Source: Cupriavidus cauae
GTDB taxonomy: Bacteria; Pseudomonadota; Gammaproteobacteria; Burkholderiales; Burkholderiaceae
Reading direction: 5' to 3'
Length of the DNA: 64,000 nucleotides
Assembly: GCF_008632125.1 (NCBI RefSeq)
Contig: NZ_VWRN01000073.1
Location: forward strand, 1-64,000
Part shown: in pieces, positions 32,448 to 41,335 of the stretch
Position numbering within the stretch: position 1 is the first letter of the stretch
Layout: each line of letters starts with the position of its first letter
Translations under genes and position numbers: made by a program
The notes under the pieces: model-generated
What the model saw: only the letters and a program-made list of their open reading frames with translations
Databases searched by the model: none
What the model was told of the DNA's origin: nothing

Positions 32448-32823
32448 GTCGGTCCTCCGTGTTTCGCCATCGGCGCCCCGGCGAAAGCGGAGCACTCTGG
32501 GCGGCCACGCAAGGGCTGCGCCAAGGCGGCGGGACCGGCGGCAGGCCGTCGAGCGGGTACGGAATCGGAGGTAAACGTGCGCCGTGCTACATCCGCGACC
32601 GGCGTTGGGGCCGGCGCGGGCCCGCTCGAGTCGGTGCGGGCCGGTGCGTATGGGCGCGGCGATGCAATCCCGGCGGGTAGCAATTGGAAAAAACGGTGGG
32701 AAAAAACGGCGATCGTTGCGCGGCGGATGCCCATCCCGGTTGGCACTGGCTACGCCGGAACGGCAGCCATGGCGAAGTGGCCGGCTCGACCGAAGGCGAG
32801 CCAGCCCCCACGCCGGGCGAGCC
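32448..32823. other. Gene-free stretch between the molybdoenzyme operon and the VOC gene
   Basis: No supported coding frame is seen. A direct repeat of GGAAAAAACGG lies at 32686-32696 and 32699-32709; on the minus strand these are T tracts that could end transcription from the VOC gene, but no convincing stem precedes them. The part next to 32447 should hold the operon promoter, which I could not identify confidently. Confidence 0.5.
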
Positions 32824-33234
32824 CTACTTGCGCTGCTGAATCCGGATCATGTTGCCGGCCGGATCGCGCACGCCGAGATCGCGCACGCCGTAGGGTTGGT
32901 CCGTCGGCTCCTGGACGATCTCCGCGTCGCAGTCCTGCAGGCGCTGGAACACCGCCTCGAGGTCCTTGGCGCCAAGCAGCAGCATCGCGAAGGTGCCCTT
33001 GGCCATCATCTCGGCGATGGTGCGTTTTTCCTGGTCCGTGACCCCCGGCGTGGCGTTGGGCGGGTACAGCACGATGGACGTCTCGGGTTGGTCCTTCGGG
33101 CCGACGGTGATCCAGCGATGGCCGCCAAAGGCGACATCCTTGCGGACCTCGAAGTCGAGCGTGTCGCGATAGAAGGCCAGCGAGGCCTCCGGGTCGGCGT
33201 GGGGCAGGAAGGTCGAGTGAATCGTGATATCCAA
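32824..33234 (-). CDS. VOC-family (glyoxalase/bleomycin-resistance fold) protein
   Basis: The 136-residue protein consists of two beta-alpha-beta-beta-beta modules, with the typical N-terminus ITIHSTFLPHADPEASLAFYRDTLDFEVRKDVAFGGHRWITVGP and C-terminus GVRDLGVRDPAGNMIRIQQRK. Metal-ligand positions are only partly visible (His near 7, Glu near 55 and 109), so activity is uncertain. No ATG is available before the domain. TTG 33234 has GGAGACTGATC before it, gives the normal family length and is chosen. It is downstream of an AraC regulator on the same strand, a common pair, with a 165-base gap containing short tandem repeats. Confidence 0.85.
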   Translation of the reverse strand: MDITIHSTFLPHADPEASLAFYRDTLDFEVRKDVAFGGHRWITVGPKDQPETSIVLYPPNATPGVTDQEKRTIAEMMAKGTFAMLLLGAKDLEAVFQRLQDCDAEIVQEPTDQPYGVRDLGVRDPAGNMIRIQQRK

Positions 33235-33325
33235 GATCAGTCTCCATGATGGGCAATCGGGCGTTTGGCCGCGGGCGTCTTCGCCGTCGCGGGAGTCGCC
33301 GGAGTCGCGGTTGAGGCGGTTGTCG

Positions 33326-33366
33326 CGGTCGAATCGGTCGAATCGGTCGAATCGGTCGAATCGGTC
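33326..33366. repeat. 9-bp tandem repeat (CGGTCGAAT, 4.5 copies)
   Basis: Four perfect copies of CGGTCGAAT plus CGGTC run from 33326 to 33366 in the gap between the AraC and VOC genes. The array is too short-period for CRISPR and encodes nothing real. It may be a slippage-prone minisatellite or a cluster of binding sites in the leader of the VOC gene. Confidence 0.8.
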
Positions 33367-33398
33367 GTCGCGGCAGGGTCCGGACCCTGGACGGCAGT

Positions 33399-33857
33399 CT
33401 AGACGGACGCCTGTTCCCCCGCTTCTCGATTCCTGATCGGTCGCGTCACCTGCCTGGCGACGCAGGACGGGATACCCTCGGCCTGGCTCGCGTAGTCGCG
33501 CCGGTAAACGCTGGGCGGGACGCCGACCAGCTCGGTGAAGCGGGTGCTGAACGTGCCCAGCGACGAGCATCCGACCGCGAAGCAGACCTCGGTCACGTTC
33601 AGGTCGCCGCGGCGCAGCAGCGCCATCGCGCGCTCGATGCGCCGCGTCATCAGGTAGGCATAGACGGATTCGCCATAGGCCAGCCGGAACTGCCGGCTCA
33701 GATGGCCCGCCGACATATGAACGCCCCGAGCCAGCGCTTCGACGTCCAAGGGCTGGGCGTAGTCCCGGTCGATGCGATCGCGGACGCGGCGCAGGCGGGC
33801 GAGGTCACGGAGGACGGTGTCGGTGGGGGTGGAGGGGGCGGGAGGGGCGGCAGGCAT
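33399..33857 (-). CDS. AraC-family transcriptional regulator
   Basis: This is a compact 152-residue regulator consisting almost only of the two helix-turn-helix motifs: QPLDVEALARGVHMSAGHLSRQFRLAYGESVYAYLMTRRIERAMALLRRG and NVTEVCFAVGCSSLGTFSTRFTELVGVPPSVYRR. No sensory domain is present, so it resembles the short stress-type members (SoxS/MarA-like in length). The start at ATG 33857 is chosen; the frame continues upstream to 33950 but with atypical sequence. It precedes the VOC gene on the same strand and probably controls it. Confidence 0.88.
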   Translation of the reverse strand: MPAAPPAPSTPTDTVLRDLARLRRVRDRIDRDYAQPLDVEALARGVHMSAGHLSRQFRLAYGESVYAYLMTRRIERAMALLRRGDLNVTEVCFAVGCSSLGTFSTRFTELVGVPPSVYRRDYASQAEGIPSCVARQVTRPIRNREAGEQASV

Positions 33858-33979
33858 CGCCGTATGCTGCCATGCCCGCTGCGCACCCTCAACCGGTGCC
33901 TGCCCGGATCGGCGCGCGTCAATTGGCATCGGGGAGCCGATCGCCCACACTTCAGCCGTGAACTCGACCGGAGCCGGAC

Positions 33980-35371
33980 ATGGCCAAATCTGCTGCCATC
34001 GGATCGCTGCATCGCCGTCTGAGCCTGTCCCTTGGCAGTCTCGCGCTGCTGGTGGGATTGCTGGGCGGGATCGGCGCCTGGATCGTCGTCCACCAGGCCG
34101 CGGCCGAGTTCAACGACGACTTGCGGCAGGCTGCCGCCGCCATCCAGGCCGCGCCGCCAGTCATGCCGGCACCGTCCCACGGCAAGCCGCCGGCGGCGCC
34201 CCCCGTGCTGGTGCAGACCTGGGGGCCGGGGGACGGCGTCCGGCCGGGACACAGCAGCGCGCCATGGGTGCCGCTTCCAAAGGCGCAGCTGGGCTTCTCC
34301 GACGTGGAGACCGGCGGGATCGTCTGGGACGTGTTTGCGCTGCAGGCGGGCGACGCCTACATGCAGATTGCCCAGCAGCGGGCGGTTCGGACGGCCAATG
34401 CCCGGCGCGTGGCGGCATGGGCCGTGATTCCGGTCGTGGTGTTGCTGCCGGTGCTGGTGTGGGCGATCCGCGTCAGCGTCAGGGACGCGCTGCGGCCATT
34501 GAGCGTGATCGGCGAGCGCGTGGCGCAGGCCGACCTCAATCACCTGGAGCCCGTCGATACCGGCACGGCGCCCGAGGAACTGCGACCCTTTCTCGAATCG
34601 GTCAACCGGATGATGGTCCGGCTATCCGGGCTGATCGACACGGAGCGCAGCTTCATCGCAAATGCCGCGCATGAACTGCGGTCGCCGCTGACCGCCCTGC
34701 AGTTGCAGGTCGAGAACCTGATCCACGCGCCGCGCGACCATATCGACGAACAACTGGAAGAGCTGCGCCGCGGCATCCGTCGCACGGGAACCCTGATCGC
34801 CAAATTGCTCGAACTGGCCCGCGCGGAAATCGGCACGCCCCGCGCGCTGGATAACGTGGCAGTGGCCGCGGTCGTCAGCGATGTCGTGACCGACCTGCTG
34901 CCGCTCGCCGTCGACCGCGGCGTCGACCTGGGCGTGGAGCGGCTCGACGAGGTGCGGCTCGCCGCCACGGAGACGGACCTGCGCATGCTGATCAAGAACC
35001 TGGCGGACAACGCCATCCGGTATGGCGGCCGGGGAGGGCGGGTGGACCTGAACGTGCGCCGCGAGGAAGGGGAAGGGGAAGGGGAGGGCAAAGGCAATGG
35101 CGATGTCGTGATCGAAGTGGCCGACACCGGGCCGGGCATTCCCGAGGCCGCGCGCCTGCGCGTGTTCGAGCGCTTCTATCGCGGCGGCGCGACCGACGAA
35201 GAGGGCAGCGGGCTCGGGCTCGCCATCGTGCAGACGATTGCAGGCAATCTCGGCGGCCGCGTCGATCTGATGGGACGTGCGGATGGCCGGCCGGGGCTGG
35301 TCGCGAGGGTGGTATTGCCGCTGCGAACCGCGCCGCCCGCGGCGAATCCGGGCACGGCGGCCACCGCATGA
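33980..35371 (+). CDS. Sensor histidine kinase, orphan (no adjacent response regulator)
   Basis: The 463-residue protein has membrane helices at about 16-38 and 147-165, a Pro/Ala-rich periplasmic domain between them, HAMP at about 165-220, the HisKA dimerisation helix with phospho-acceptor His231 (AAHELRSPLTAL), N box Asn344 (LIKNLADNAIRYGG), G1 box (VADTGPGIPEA) and G2 (EGSGLGLAIVQTI). The overall design is QseC/PmrB-like. Between the N and G1 boxes there is a low-complexity insert, GEGEGEGEGKGNG (residues 364-374 region), coded by GGGGAA/GGGGAG repeats. The gene is flanked by AraC and LLM genes, so its response regulator is encoded elsewhere. The stimulus is unknown. Confidence 0.92.
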   Translation: MAKSAAIGSLHRRLSLSLGSLALLVGLLGGIGAWIVVHQAAAEFNDDLRQAAAAIQAAPPVMPAPSHGKPPAAPPVLVQTWGPGDGVRPGHSSAPWVPLPKAQLGFSDVETGGIVWDVFALQAGDAYMQIAQQRAVRTANARRVAAWAVIPVVVLLPVLVWAIRVSVRDALRPLSVIGERVAQADLNHLEPVDTGTAPEELRPFLESVNRMMVRLSGLIDTERSFIANAAHELRSPLTALQLQVENLIHAPRDHIDEQLEELRRGIRRTGTLIAKLLELARAEIGTPRALDNVAVAAVVSDVVTDLLPLAVDRGVDLGVERLDEVRLAATETDLRMLIKNLADNAIRYGGRGGRVDLNVRREEGEGEGEGKGNGDVVIEVADTGPGIPEAARLRVFERFYRGGATDEEGSGLGLAIVQTIAGNLGGRVDLMGRADGRPGLVARVVLPLRTAPPAANPGTAATA

Positions 35372-35467
35372 CATGACGGGGCGTCTGTCCGAACGCGATA
35401 CCACCGAAGGGCAGCGCGCCGCCACGCGTGGCATCATCCGTCCGAGACCAACCCTGACGGATGGACC

Positions 35468-36439
35468 ATGTCCGACTTCAGCACCTCGCCGCTTCAGCAG
35501 AGCGCTGCGTCCGCGCTCTTTCGCGAGCACGAACTGTCGATCGGCCTCGTGATGCCGCTGCTTCGCGAGGGACAGACGGTGCCCGACTATGCCGCGCAAC
35601 TCGATCTGGCCCAGCGGGCGGATGCGGCGGGGTTCCGTGCCCTGTGGGTCCGCGACGTGCCGCTCAACAGCGCGGACTATCCCGACCCGATCGGCCATCT
35701 CGATCCCTGGGTGTTCCTCGGGGGACTGGCCACGCGCACGCGCCGCGTGATGCTGGTCAGTGGTGCGGTGGTCCTGCCATTGCGCCATCCCTTGCATATC
35801 GCCAAGGCGGCGATCTCCGTGCAGGAGCTGTCTGGAGGACGCTTTGTTCTCGGCCTTGGCTCCGGCGATCGTCCGCCCGAATACGCGGCGTTCGGGCAGG
35901 ACGGCAACGCGCGGCGGGAGCTGTTCCGCCAGCATTGGGAGGTCGTCGGTGCGGCGGTCGGGCTGCCGTCGCACGTGGTGCCGGATCGCGAGGCCGACGA
36001 TGGGACCGCGTTCTACCTGCTGCCGCGCCAGCAGCGCGCAGTGCCATTGCTGGCGGTCGGTTCGGGCGGACAGAGCGTGGACTGGATCGCCCGGCATGCC
36101 ATCGGCTGGATGACCTACCACCGCGATCCCGCTACCCAGCGGGACCGGCACAGCATGTGGCGCGCGGCCTGCGAGCGCACCGCGCCGGGACGTTTCCGCG
36201 CCTTCGGCGTGGCGGTCCGCCTGGAATTGAGCGAGAACGCATTGGAACCGCCGACGGCATTGAATCTTGGATACCGGACTGGCGCCCAGCCTCTCGTTGC
36301 CATCCTCGAAGAGATGCGGGCCGCCGGCGTCCATCACGTGGCGCTCAACATCACCAATTCGCAGCGGCCGGTAGCCGAGGTGATCGACGAACTGGCACAA
36401 GCCGTATTGCCGGCGTTTCACCATGGAGAGAACGCATGA
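35468..36439 (+). CDS. LLM-class flavin-dependent oxidoreductase (luciferase-like)
   Basis: The 323-residue TIM-barrel enzyme has FREHELSIGLVMPLLREGQTVPDYAAQLDLAQRADAAGFRALWVRDVPL at the N-terminus, and GGRFVLGLGSGDRPPEYAAFG, which binds the FMN phosphate in this family. It probably uses F(MN)H2 and oxygen to hydroxylate or cleave an organic substrate, as in bacterial luciferase-like monooxygenases. ATG 35468 follows GGATGG. The 97-base gap before it holds no obvious promoter. No flavin reductase neighbour is seen, so reduced flavin must come from elsewhere. The substrate is unknown. Confidence 0.88.
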   Translation: MSDFSTSPLQQSAASALFREHELSIGLVMPLLREGQTVPDYAAQLDLAQRADAAGFRALWVRDVPLNSADYPDPIGHLDPWVFLGGLATRTRRVMLVSGAVVLPLRHPLHIAKAAISVQELSGGRFVLGLGSGDRPPEYAAFGQDGNARRELFRQHWEVVGAAVGLPSHVVPDREADDGTAFYLLPRQQRAVPLLAVGSGGQSVDWIARHAIGWMTYHRDPATQRDRHSMWRAACERTAPGRFRAFGVAVRLELSENALEPPTALNLGYRTGAQPLVAILEEMRAAGVHHVALNITNSQRPVAEVIDELAQAVLPAFHHGENA

Positions 36440-36577
36440 CGATGGATGACCGAGCGATGCCGGCACGATGCATGATGCAACGTAGGGGCGCGTTGCCCGC
36501 TGCGGGCCCGGTGTGGCCGGCTTCCCCAGCGCAAGGCTGGAGTTGTCCTGGTTCGCAGCCGCAGGTATCTTCTTCCC

Positions 36578-37558
36578 ATGCCTGACGCAGCCGCTAGCCC
36601 ACAGGCCGAGCCCATCGCCACCTTGTCCGGCAATGAACCGCTCTTCATCGTCTTCAACGCCGGCTCCGGCAGTGACGACGCCGCGGAGACGCGAAGGAAG
36701 ATCGAGCAGCGACTGGACGAGGCGGGACGCGTCTATACCATCTTCACGGTCGATCGGCCCAAACATTTGCCGCAGATCGCCGAGATGGCCGTCGCACGCG
36801 CCAGGCAGGCCGACGGCGTGGTGGTCGCAGTGGGTGGCGACGGCACCTTGAACGCGGTGGCGGCAACCGTGTTGCCGACGGGGCTGCCTTTCGGCATCCT
36901 GCCGCGCGGCACGTTCAATTACTTCGGCCGGACCTATGGCATCTCGCGGGAAACCGACGAGGCCGTGGCCAGCTTGCTCGATGCCCGCATCGAACCAGTA
37001 CAGGTCGGTCTGCTCGATGGGCGGCCGTTCCTCGTCAATGCCAGCCTGGGGCTGTATCCGCAGCTGCTGGAAGACCGCGAGGTCTACAAGCAGATGCTCG
37101 GCCGGCGGCGCTGGGTGGCGCTGCTGTCGGCCCTCGTCACGCTGATGCGCACGCCGGCGCAGCTGACGCTCGAGCTGCTGTCCCATGGGCAACACCAGGT
37201 GTTGCGCACCCCGACGCTGGTGGTCGGCAACAACAGCTTGCAGCTCGAGCAGATCGGGATTCCGGAAGTCGCCCATCTGGAAGAGGGCCGTCTGGTGGCG
37301 ATGCTGGCGAAGCCGGTGGGCACGCTGGCCTTGTATGGGCTGCTGCTGATGGGGGCGATGGGGCGGCTCGGCGATGCCTCGCGCGTCATCAGCTTCGGCT
37401 TTGAAGCGCTGACCGTGCGCGTTCGCGGCCGCCGGCGCATCAAGGTGGCGATGGATGGCGAGATTCACTGGGCTCGCACGCCGCTGCATTTCTCAGTCTC
37501 GCCGAAGCGCCTGCAGTTGCTGGTTCCGCGAGACACGAGCCGGTTGGATCGCTCATGA
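36578..37558 (+). CDS. Diacylglycerol/lipid kinase-family protein (DAGK catalytic domain)
   Basis: The 326-residue protein has the lipid-kinase core: IVFNAGSGSDDAA phosphate loop near 24, VVAVGGDGTLNAVAATV at 82-98 with the ATP-binding GGDGTLN, LPRGTFNYFGRTYGIS near 107-122 (in place of the usual GTxNDFAR), and the C-terminal VAMDGEIHWA. Related enzymes phosphorylate diacylglycerol, sphingosine-like or other lipids at the membrane face. Its stop overlaps the ATG of the phosphoesterase at 37555 by four bases, so the two are co-translated and may act in one lipid turnover step. The lipid is not known. Confidence 0.9.
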   Translation: MPDAAASPQAEPIATLSGNEPLFIVFNAGSGSDDAAETRRKIEQRLDEAGRVYTIFTVDRPKHLPQIAEMAVARARQADGVVVAVGGDGTLNAVAATVLPTGLPFGILPRGTFNYFGRTYGISRETDEAVASLLDARIEPVQVGLLDGRPFLVNASLGLYPQLLEDREVYKQMLGRRRWVALLSALVTLMRTPAQLTLELLSHGQHQVLRTPTLVVGNNSLQLEQIGIPEVAHLEEGRLVAMLAKPVGTLALYGLLLMGAMGRLGDASRVISFGFEALTVRVRGRRRIKVAMDGEIHWARTPLHFSVSPKRLQLLVPRDTSRLDRS

Positions 37559-38358
37559 GCGTGGCCCGCGTCCTGCACCTGTCCGACACCCATTTCGGTA
37601 CCGAGCAAGCGCCCGTCGTGGAGGCCGTGCTGGCATTGGCGCGCGAGCTATTGCCGGAGGTCGTCGTGCTGTCGGGCGATATCACGCAACGGGCGAGAGC
37701 GGACCAATTCGCCGCGGCGCGCGCGTTTCTGACGAGATTGGGACTGCCGACGCTCGTCATCCCCGGCAATCACGATATTCCGCTCTTCAACGTGGCGGCC
37801 CGGATCCTGAATCCCTATGGCGGCTACCGGCGCGCGATCGGTATGGCGCTCGAGCCCGTCTTCAGCAATGAACGGGTCCTCGCGATCGGCGTGAATACCA
37901 CCAGGCCATCGCGGCACAAGAACGGCGAGGTGTCGCGCGAGCAGATCGACCGCGTCTGCACGCAGCTTCGCCAGGCGCGGCCGGAACAGCTGCGCATCGT
38001 CGTGGTGCATCAACCGGTACGCGCCGTCGTCGAATCGGATACCGCCAATCTGCTGATCGGGCGCGATGCGGCGGTACCGGCGTGGGTGGATGCCGGCGCA
38101 GACATGGTGCTGGGCGGGCATATCCACCTGCCGTACGTGGTGCCGCTGCCGACGAATTCAGGCCGCCGTGCCTGGGCGGTACAAGCCGGCACGGCGGTAT
38201 CGCACCGGGTGCGCGGAACCATCCCCAATTCGGTGAACGTGATCGAGCACCACGTGGAAGGTGGAAGACACCATTGTCGCGTTCAGCGGTGGGATTACGA
38301 CGCGAGCGGCGGGGCGTTCGTCACCGTGGATAACAAGGTCCTCGAACTCAGCCGGTAA
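37555..38358 (+). CDS. Calcineurin-like metallophosphoesterase
   Basis: The 267-residue protein carries the five metal-binding blocks of the family: LHLSDTHFG (D-x-H), VVLSGDIT (GD), IPGNHDIP (GNHD), VVVHQPV (H) and LGGHIHLP (GHxH). Together they bind two metals for phosphodiester or phosphomonoester hydrolysis. The closest general type is the CpdA/UDP-diacylglucosamine hydrolase fold. It is translated from an ATG overlapping the kinase stop, so a shared lipid or nucleotide substrate is a reasonable inference. It ends shortly before two tandem hairpins (38402-38439). Confidence 0.9.
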   Translation: MSVARVLHLSDTHFGTEQAPVVEAVLALARELLPEVVVLSGDITQRARADQFAAARAFLTRLGLPTLVIPGNHDIPLFNVAARILNPYGGYRRAIGMALEPVFSNERVLAIGVNTTRPSRHKNGEVSREQIDRVCTQLRQARPEQLRIVVVHQPVRAVVESDTANLLIGRDAAVPAWVDAGADMVLGGHIHLPYVVPLPTNSGRRAWAVQAGTAVSHRVRGTIPNSVNVIEHHVEGGRHHCRVQRWDYDASGGAFVTVDNKVLELSR

Positions 38359-38658
38359 GCGTGGTCGGGAATCGGCCGGCTTGCTGGCGGTCACGCCTGG
38401 CCCGTACGGCTACCGGTACGGATCGGCGTCCTTGCCGATGGGCCGCTCAATGACTAATCTTCCTGTCACACCAGATCGGGCGGAACGCGGTTGCCGTCGA
38501 CCCGATCGACTTCAGCCCGAGCTCTCCCAAACCGTTCCGCTTCGCTTCTTCGCCTCTGGCCTGCGGCCATTGCGCGCCCGTAGCGCTGTCGGCCCGCGGC
38601 GATGCTCGCGCACTCTGCAAAGCCGGGGTAAAGCCAGCAAGCCGAAAGGAGCAACACC
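38359..38658. other. 300-base gap with two tandem hairpins
   Basis: No coding frame is supported. CCGTAC-N8-GTACGG (38402-38421) and ATCGGC-N6-GCCGAT (38422-38439) are consecutive perfect 6-bp inverted repeats, possibly marking the end of the kinase-phosphoesterase transcript although no U tract follows. The remainder should hold the promoter of the hydrolase at 38659, which I cannot place with confidence. Confidence 0.5.
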
Positions 38659-39483
38659 ATGGGCATGATCGCGACCAAGGATGGCACCGAGATTTTCTAC
38701 AAGGATTGGGGGGAGGGGCAGCCGATCGTCTTTCACCACGGCTGGCCGCTGAGCGGCGACGACTGGGACGCCCAGATGCTGTTCTTCCTCGGCAAGGGCT
38801 ACCGCGTCATCGCCCATGACCGGCGGGGGCACGGCCGCTCGACGCAGGCGGCAAGCGGCCACGACATGGACCACTATGCCGCGGACGTTGCCGCGATGGT
38901 GGAGCACCTGGATCTGCGCGACGCGATCCATATCGGCCATTCAACGGGCGGGGGCGAGGCCACGCGTTATGTCGCCCGCCACGGCAAGGGGCGCGTCGCC
39001 AAGCTGGTGCTGATCGGTGCGGTGCCGCCGCTGATGGTCAAGACGCCGGCCAATCCAGGCGGACTGCCGCTCGAGGTGTTCGACGGCTTCCGCCAGCAGC
39101 TGGCGGCCAACCGCGCCCAGTTCTATCTCGATGTCGCCGCCGGGCCGTTCTACGGTTACAACCGTCCGGGGACGACGGCACAGGACGGTGTGATACGCAA
39201 TTGGTGGCGGCAGGGCATGATGGGCGGCGCCAATGCGCACTACCACGGCATCAAGGCGTTTTCGGAGACCGACTTTACGGAAGATCTGCAGTCGATCGAC
39301 GTGCCGACGCTAGTGATGCACGGCGACGACGACCAGATCGTTCCCATCGCGGACTCTGCCTTGCTGTCGGTCAAACTGCTGAAGCAGGGCACCCTCAAGG
39401 TCTACGAGGGCTTCCCGCACGGCATGTGTACCACGCATGCGGACATCATCAACGCGGATCTGCTCGACTTCGTCAGGGCGTGA
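38659..39483 (+). CDS. Alpha/beta hydrolase, non-heme chloroperoxidase / perhydrolase type
   Basis: The 274-residue alpha/beta hydrolase has the nucleophile elbow IGHSTGGGEATRYVARHG with Ser95, catalytic Asp in VMHGDDDQIVPI and His in YEGFPHGMCTTH, plus the oxyanion loop FHHGWPLSGDDWD. The GHSTGGGE form and the overall N-terminus (MGMIATKDGTEIFYKDWGEG) are those of the CPO-type perhydrolases, which catalyse cofactor-free peracid formation and ester hydrolysis. ATG 38659 follows AAGGAGC with seven-base spacing. It is a stand-alone gene. The physiological substrate is unknown. Confidence 0.9.
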   Translation: MGMIATKDGTEIFYKDWGEGQPIVFHHGWPLSGDDWDAQMLFFLGKGYRVIAHDRRGHGRSTQAASGHDMDHYAADVAAMVEHLDLRDAIHIGHSTGGGEATRYVARHGKGRVAKLVLIGAVPPLMVKTPANPGGLPLEVFDGFRQQLAANRAQFYLDVAAGPFYGYNRPGTTAQDGVIRNWWRQGMMGGANAHYHGIKAFSETDFTEDLQSIDVPTLVMHGDDDQIVPIADSALLSVKLLKQGTLKVYEGFPHGMCTTHADIINADLLDFVRA

Positions 39484-39665
39484 GTCCCGCCTCGCCGTCC
39501 CTGGCGCCCGGCCGCGAGCCAGTGCCGGGGGCGGGCGGCGCAATACGCCCAGCCTTTCGCGGTGCCTAACTGCCTGTTCGCCAGTGTCGAATTCCAGCGC
39601 TGTAGCAGACCGTCTATGTTATGAGTTGGCCAAAGAGCCGCGCTGCATAACACAGGAGACAAGGA

Positions 39666-40730
39666 ATGAAGGCATTCCGCTGGATGCGGCAGGCGCTCGC
39701 CTGCCAAATCGGAAAGACGGGCACCACGCCTGGCAGTCAGACGCAGTCGTTCACGCCGCGCCGTCGCGCCATGCTGATCACTACGCTGGCGGCGGGCCTG
39801 CTGGCCGGTGCCGGGGCGCCAGCGCGCGCCGACACCTGGCCATCTCGTCCGATCCAATTGCTGATTCCCTATCCGCCCGGTGGCAGCGCCGATCTGCTGG
39901 CCCGTCCGGTGGCCGCCAAACTGCAGGAGCGGCTGGGGCAGCCGGTCGTGCTGGAATATCGTCCAGGCGCCGGCGGCACCATCGCCACGCAGGCGCTGGC
40001 GCGCGCCAAGCCGGATGGACACACGCTGATCATGGTGCTGGCGGCCCATGCGATCAACGCCAGCCTGTATCCCAGGCTGCCGTACGACACCAGCAAGGAC
40101 TTCGCCCCGGTGTCGCTGGTGGCCAACCTGCCGCTGATCGTGGCGGGCAGTCCGTCGCTGCGCGCCAATACCATCGGCGAACTGATCGCCGAGGCGAAGG
40201 CCGCGCCCGGCAAGCTCACTTTCGGTTCGGCCGGCAACGGCAATACCGGCCATCTCGCCGGCGAACTGTTCAATTCGATGACCGGCGTCAGGATGACCCA
40301 TGTCCCGTACAAGGGCAGCGCCCCGGTCGTGACCGCCATGCTGGCCGGGGAGGTGCAACTGACCTTCGACAGCATCTCCACCTCGATGCCGCATATTCGC
40401 AGCGGCAAGCTGCGCGCCCTTGCGGTGACCAGCGGCAAGCGGGCCGCGCTGGCCCCGGACGTCCCCACGCTCGCCGAGGCCGGCGTGCCGGGCTTCGACA
40501 TCAACGGTTGGTACGCGTTACTCGCCCCGGCCGGGACCCCGCCGGCGGTGGTGGACCGGCTCAGCAAGGAGATCGCCACGGTGATCGCCGAGCCCGGGAT
40601 GAAGAAGCAGTTGGCGGCCAACGGCTATGAACCCGTCGGATCGACGCCGGCCGCGCTCGGCGCGCATATCGATGCCGAGATCGAGCGCTGGAGCAAGGTC
40701 GTCAAGGAGTCGGGAGCGCGGTTGGAGTAG
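39666..40730 (+). CDS. Bug/TctC-family periplasmic solute-binding protein
   Basis: The 354-residue protein has an unusually long leader: about 35 residues, then TPRRRAMLITTLAAGLLAGAGAPARA, a possible twin-arginine signal, followed by the mature start DTWPSRPIQLLIPYPPGGSAD. Typical Bug elements follow: LEYRPGAGGTIATQALA, VPYKGSAPVVTAMLAGEVQLTFDSI and a C-terminus EIERWSKVVKESGARLE, so it is complete, unlike the broken copy at 91. It captures a carboxylate in the periplasm. ATG 39666 is preceded by AGGAGACAAGGA. No TctAB genes adjoin. The gene is monocistronic or paired with the DUF1330 gene 179 bases on. Confidence 0.92.
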   Translation: MKAFRWMRQALACQIGKTGTTPGSQTQSFTPRRRAMLITTLAAGLLAGAGAPARADTWPSRPIQLLIPYPPGGSADLLARPVAAKLQERLGQPVVLEYRPGAGGTIATQALARAKPDGHTLIMVLAAHAINASLYPRLPYDTSKDFAPVSLVANLPLIVAGSPSLRANTIGELIAEAKAAPGKLTFGSAGNGNTGHLAGELFNSMTGVRMTHVPYKGSAPVVTAMLAGEVQLTFDSISTSMPHIRSGKLRALAVTSGKRAALAPDVPTLAEAGVPGFDINGWYALLAPAGTPPAVVDRLSKEIATVIAEPGMKKQLAANGYEPVGSTPAALGAHIDAEIERWSKVVKESGARLE

Positions 40731-40909
40731 GGCGTATCGCTGTGGTCCGTCGGCGGGGCGCCGCTGACCCGTTGGTCCGGGTTTCTGGTCCGAGCTTCTG
40801 GTCCGAACTTTTCCGTCGCACGTTATAGACTTGTCTGGACGCCTGACCGGGATGCTCGCCGGAGCGCCTTGGCGGCATGGCAAGTCAATGTCGAACGATG
40901 GGGGATGAC

Positions 40910-41200
40910 ATGGCCAAGGGTTATTGGATTGCGATGGTCGATATTGCCGATATGGCCGGCTATCAGAAATACATCGCTGCCAACAAGGCAGTATTCGAAA
41001 AATTCGGCGGGCGTTTTCTGGTCCGCAATGGCGAGAAGACCGTCGTCGAAGGCAATCCGCGGTCGCGCGTGGTGGTGATCGAGTTCGACAGCTACCAGCG
41101 CGCGCTCGAATGCTACCGGTCTCCGGACTATCAGGCATTGATCGCGCTGCGTGCGCCTTGCTCCGAGGCGGATCTGGTCGTCATCGAAGGGTACGAATGA
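40910..41200 (+). CDS. DUF1330 small protein
   Basis: The 96-residue ferredoxin-fold protein starts MAKGYWIAMVDIADMAGYQKYIAANKAVFEKFGGRFLVRNG and ends with the family signature YRSPDYQALIALRAPCSEADLVVIEGYE. DUF1330 proteins are small cytoplasmic dimers of the alpha-beta barrel type, without a proven general function, and are often found beside catabolic genes. ATG 40910 is chosen because GGGGG precedes it and the family begins with this MAKGYWI segment; an upstream ATG at 40877 adds 11 unusual residues. Confidence 0.88.
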   Translation: MAKGYWIAMVDIADMAGYQKYIAANKAVFEKFGGRFLVRNGEKTVVEGNPRSRVVVIEFDSYQRALECYRSPDYQALIALRAPCSEADLVVIEGYE

Positions 41201-41335
41201 CGTCCGTGCGAGATGATCCGCGCTTCTTCGGCGGTGCTGCAGGGCCGTTCATGTTTGCGTCGACTTTCATCTTTCCGGCGGGTCAATACGAGAGGAATTC
41301 CATCGCCTCGATCAGCAGATTGCCGACGTGGCTTG

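Noticed and set aside
32686..32709. T tracts after the VOC gene as a rho-independent terminator
   Set aside because: No adequate stem precedes the T runs on the minus strand, so the repeat is only noted in the gap description.
33326..33366. CRISPR-like array
   Set aside because: The period is 9 bp with no spacers and no cas genes nearby; it is a simple tandem repeat.
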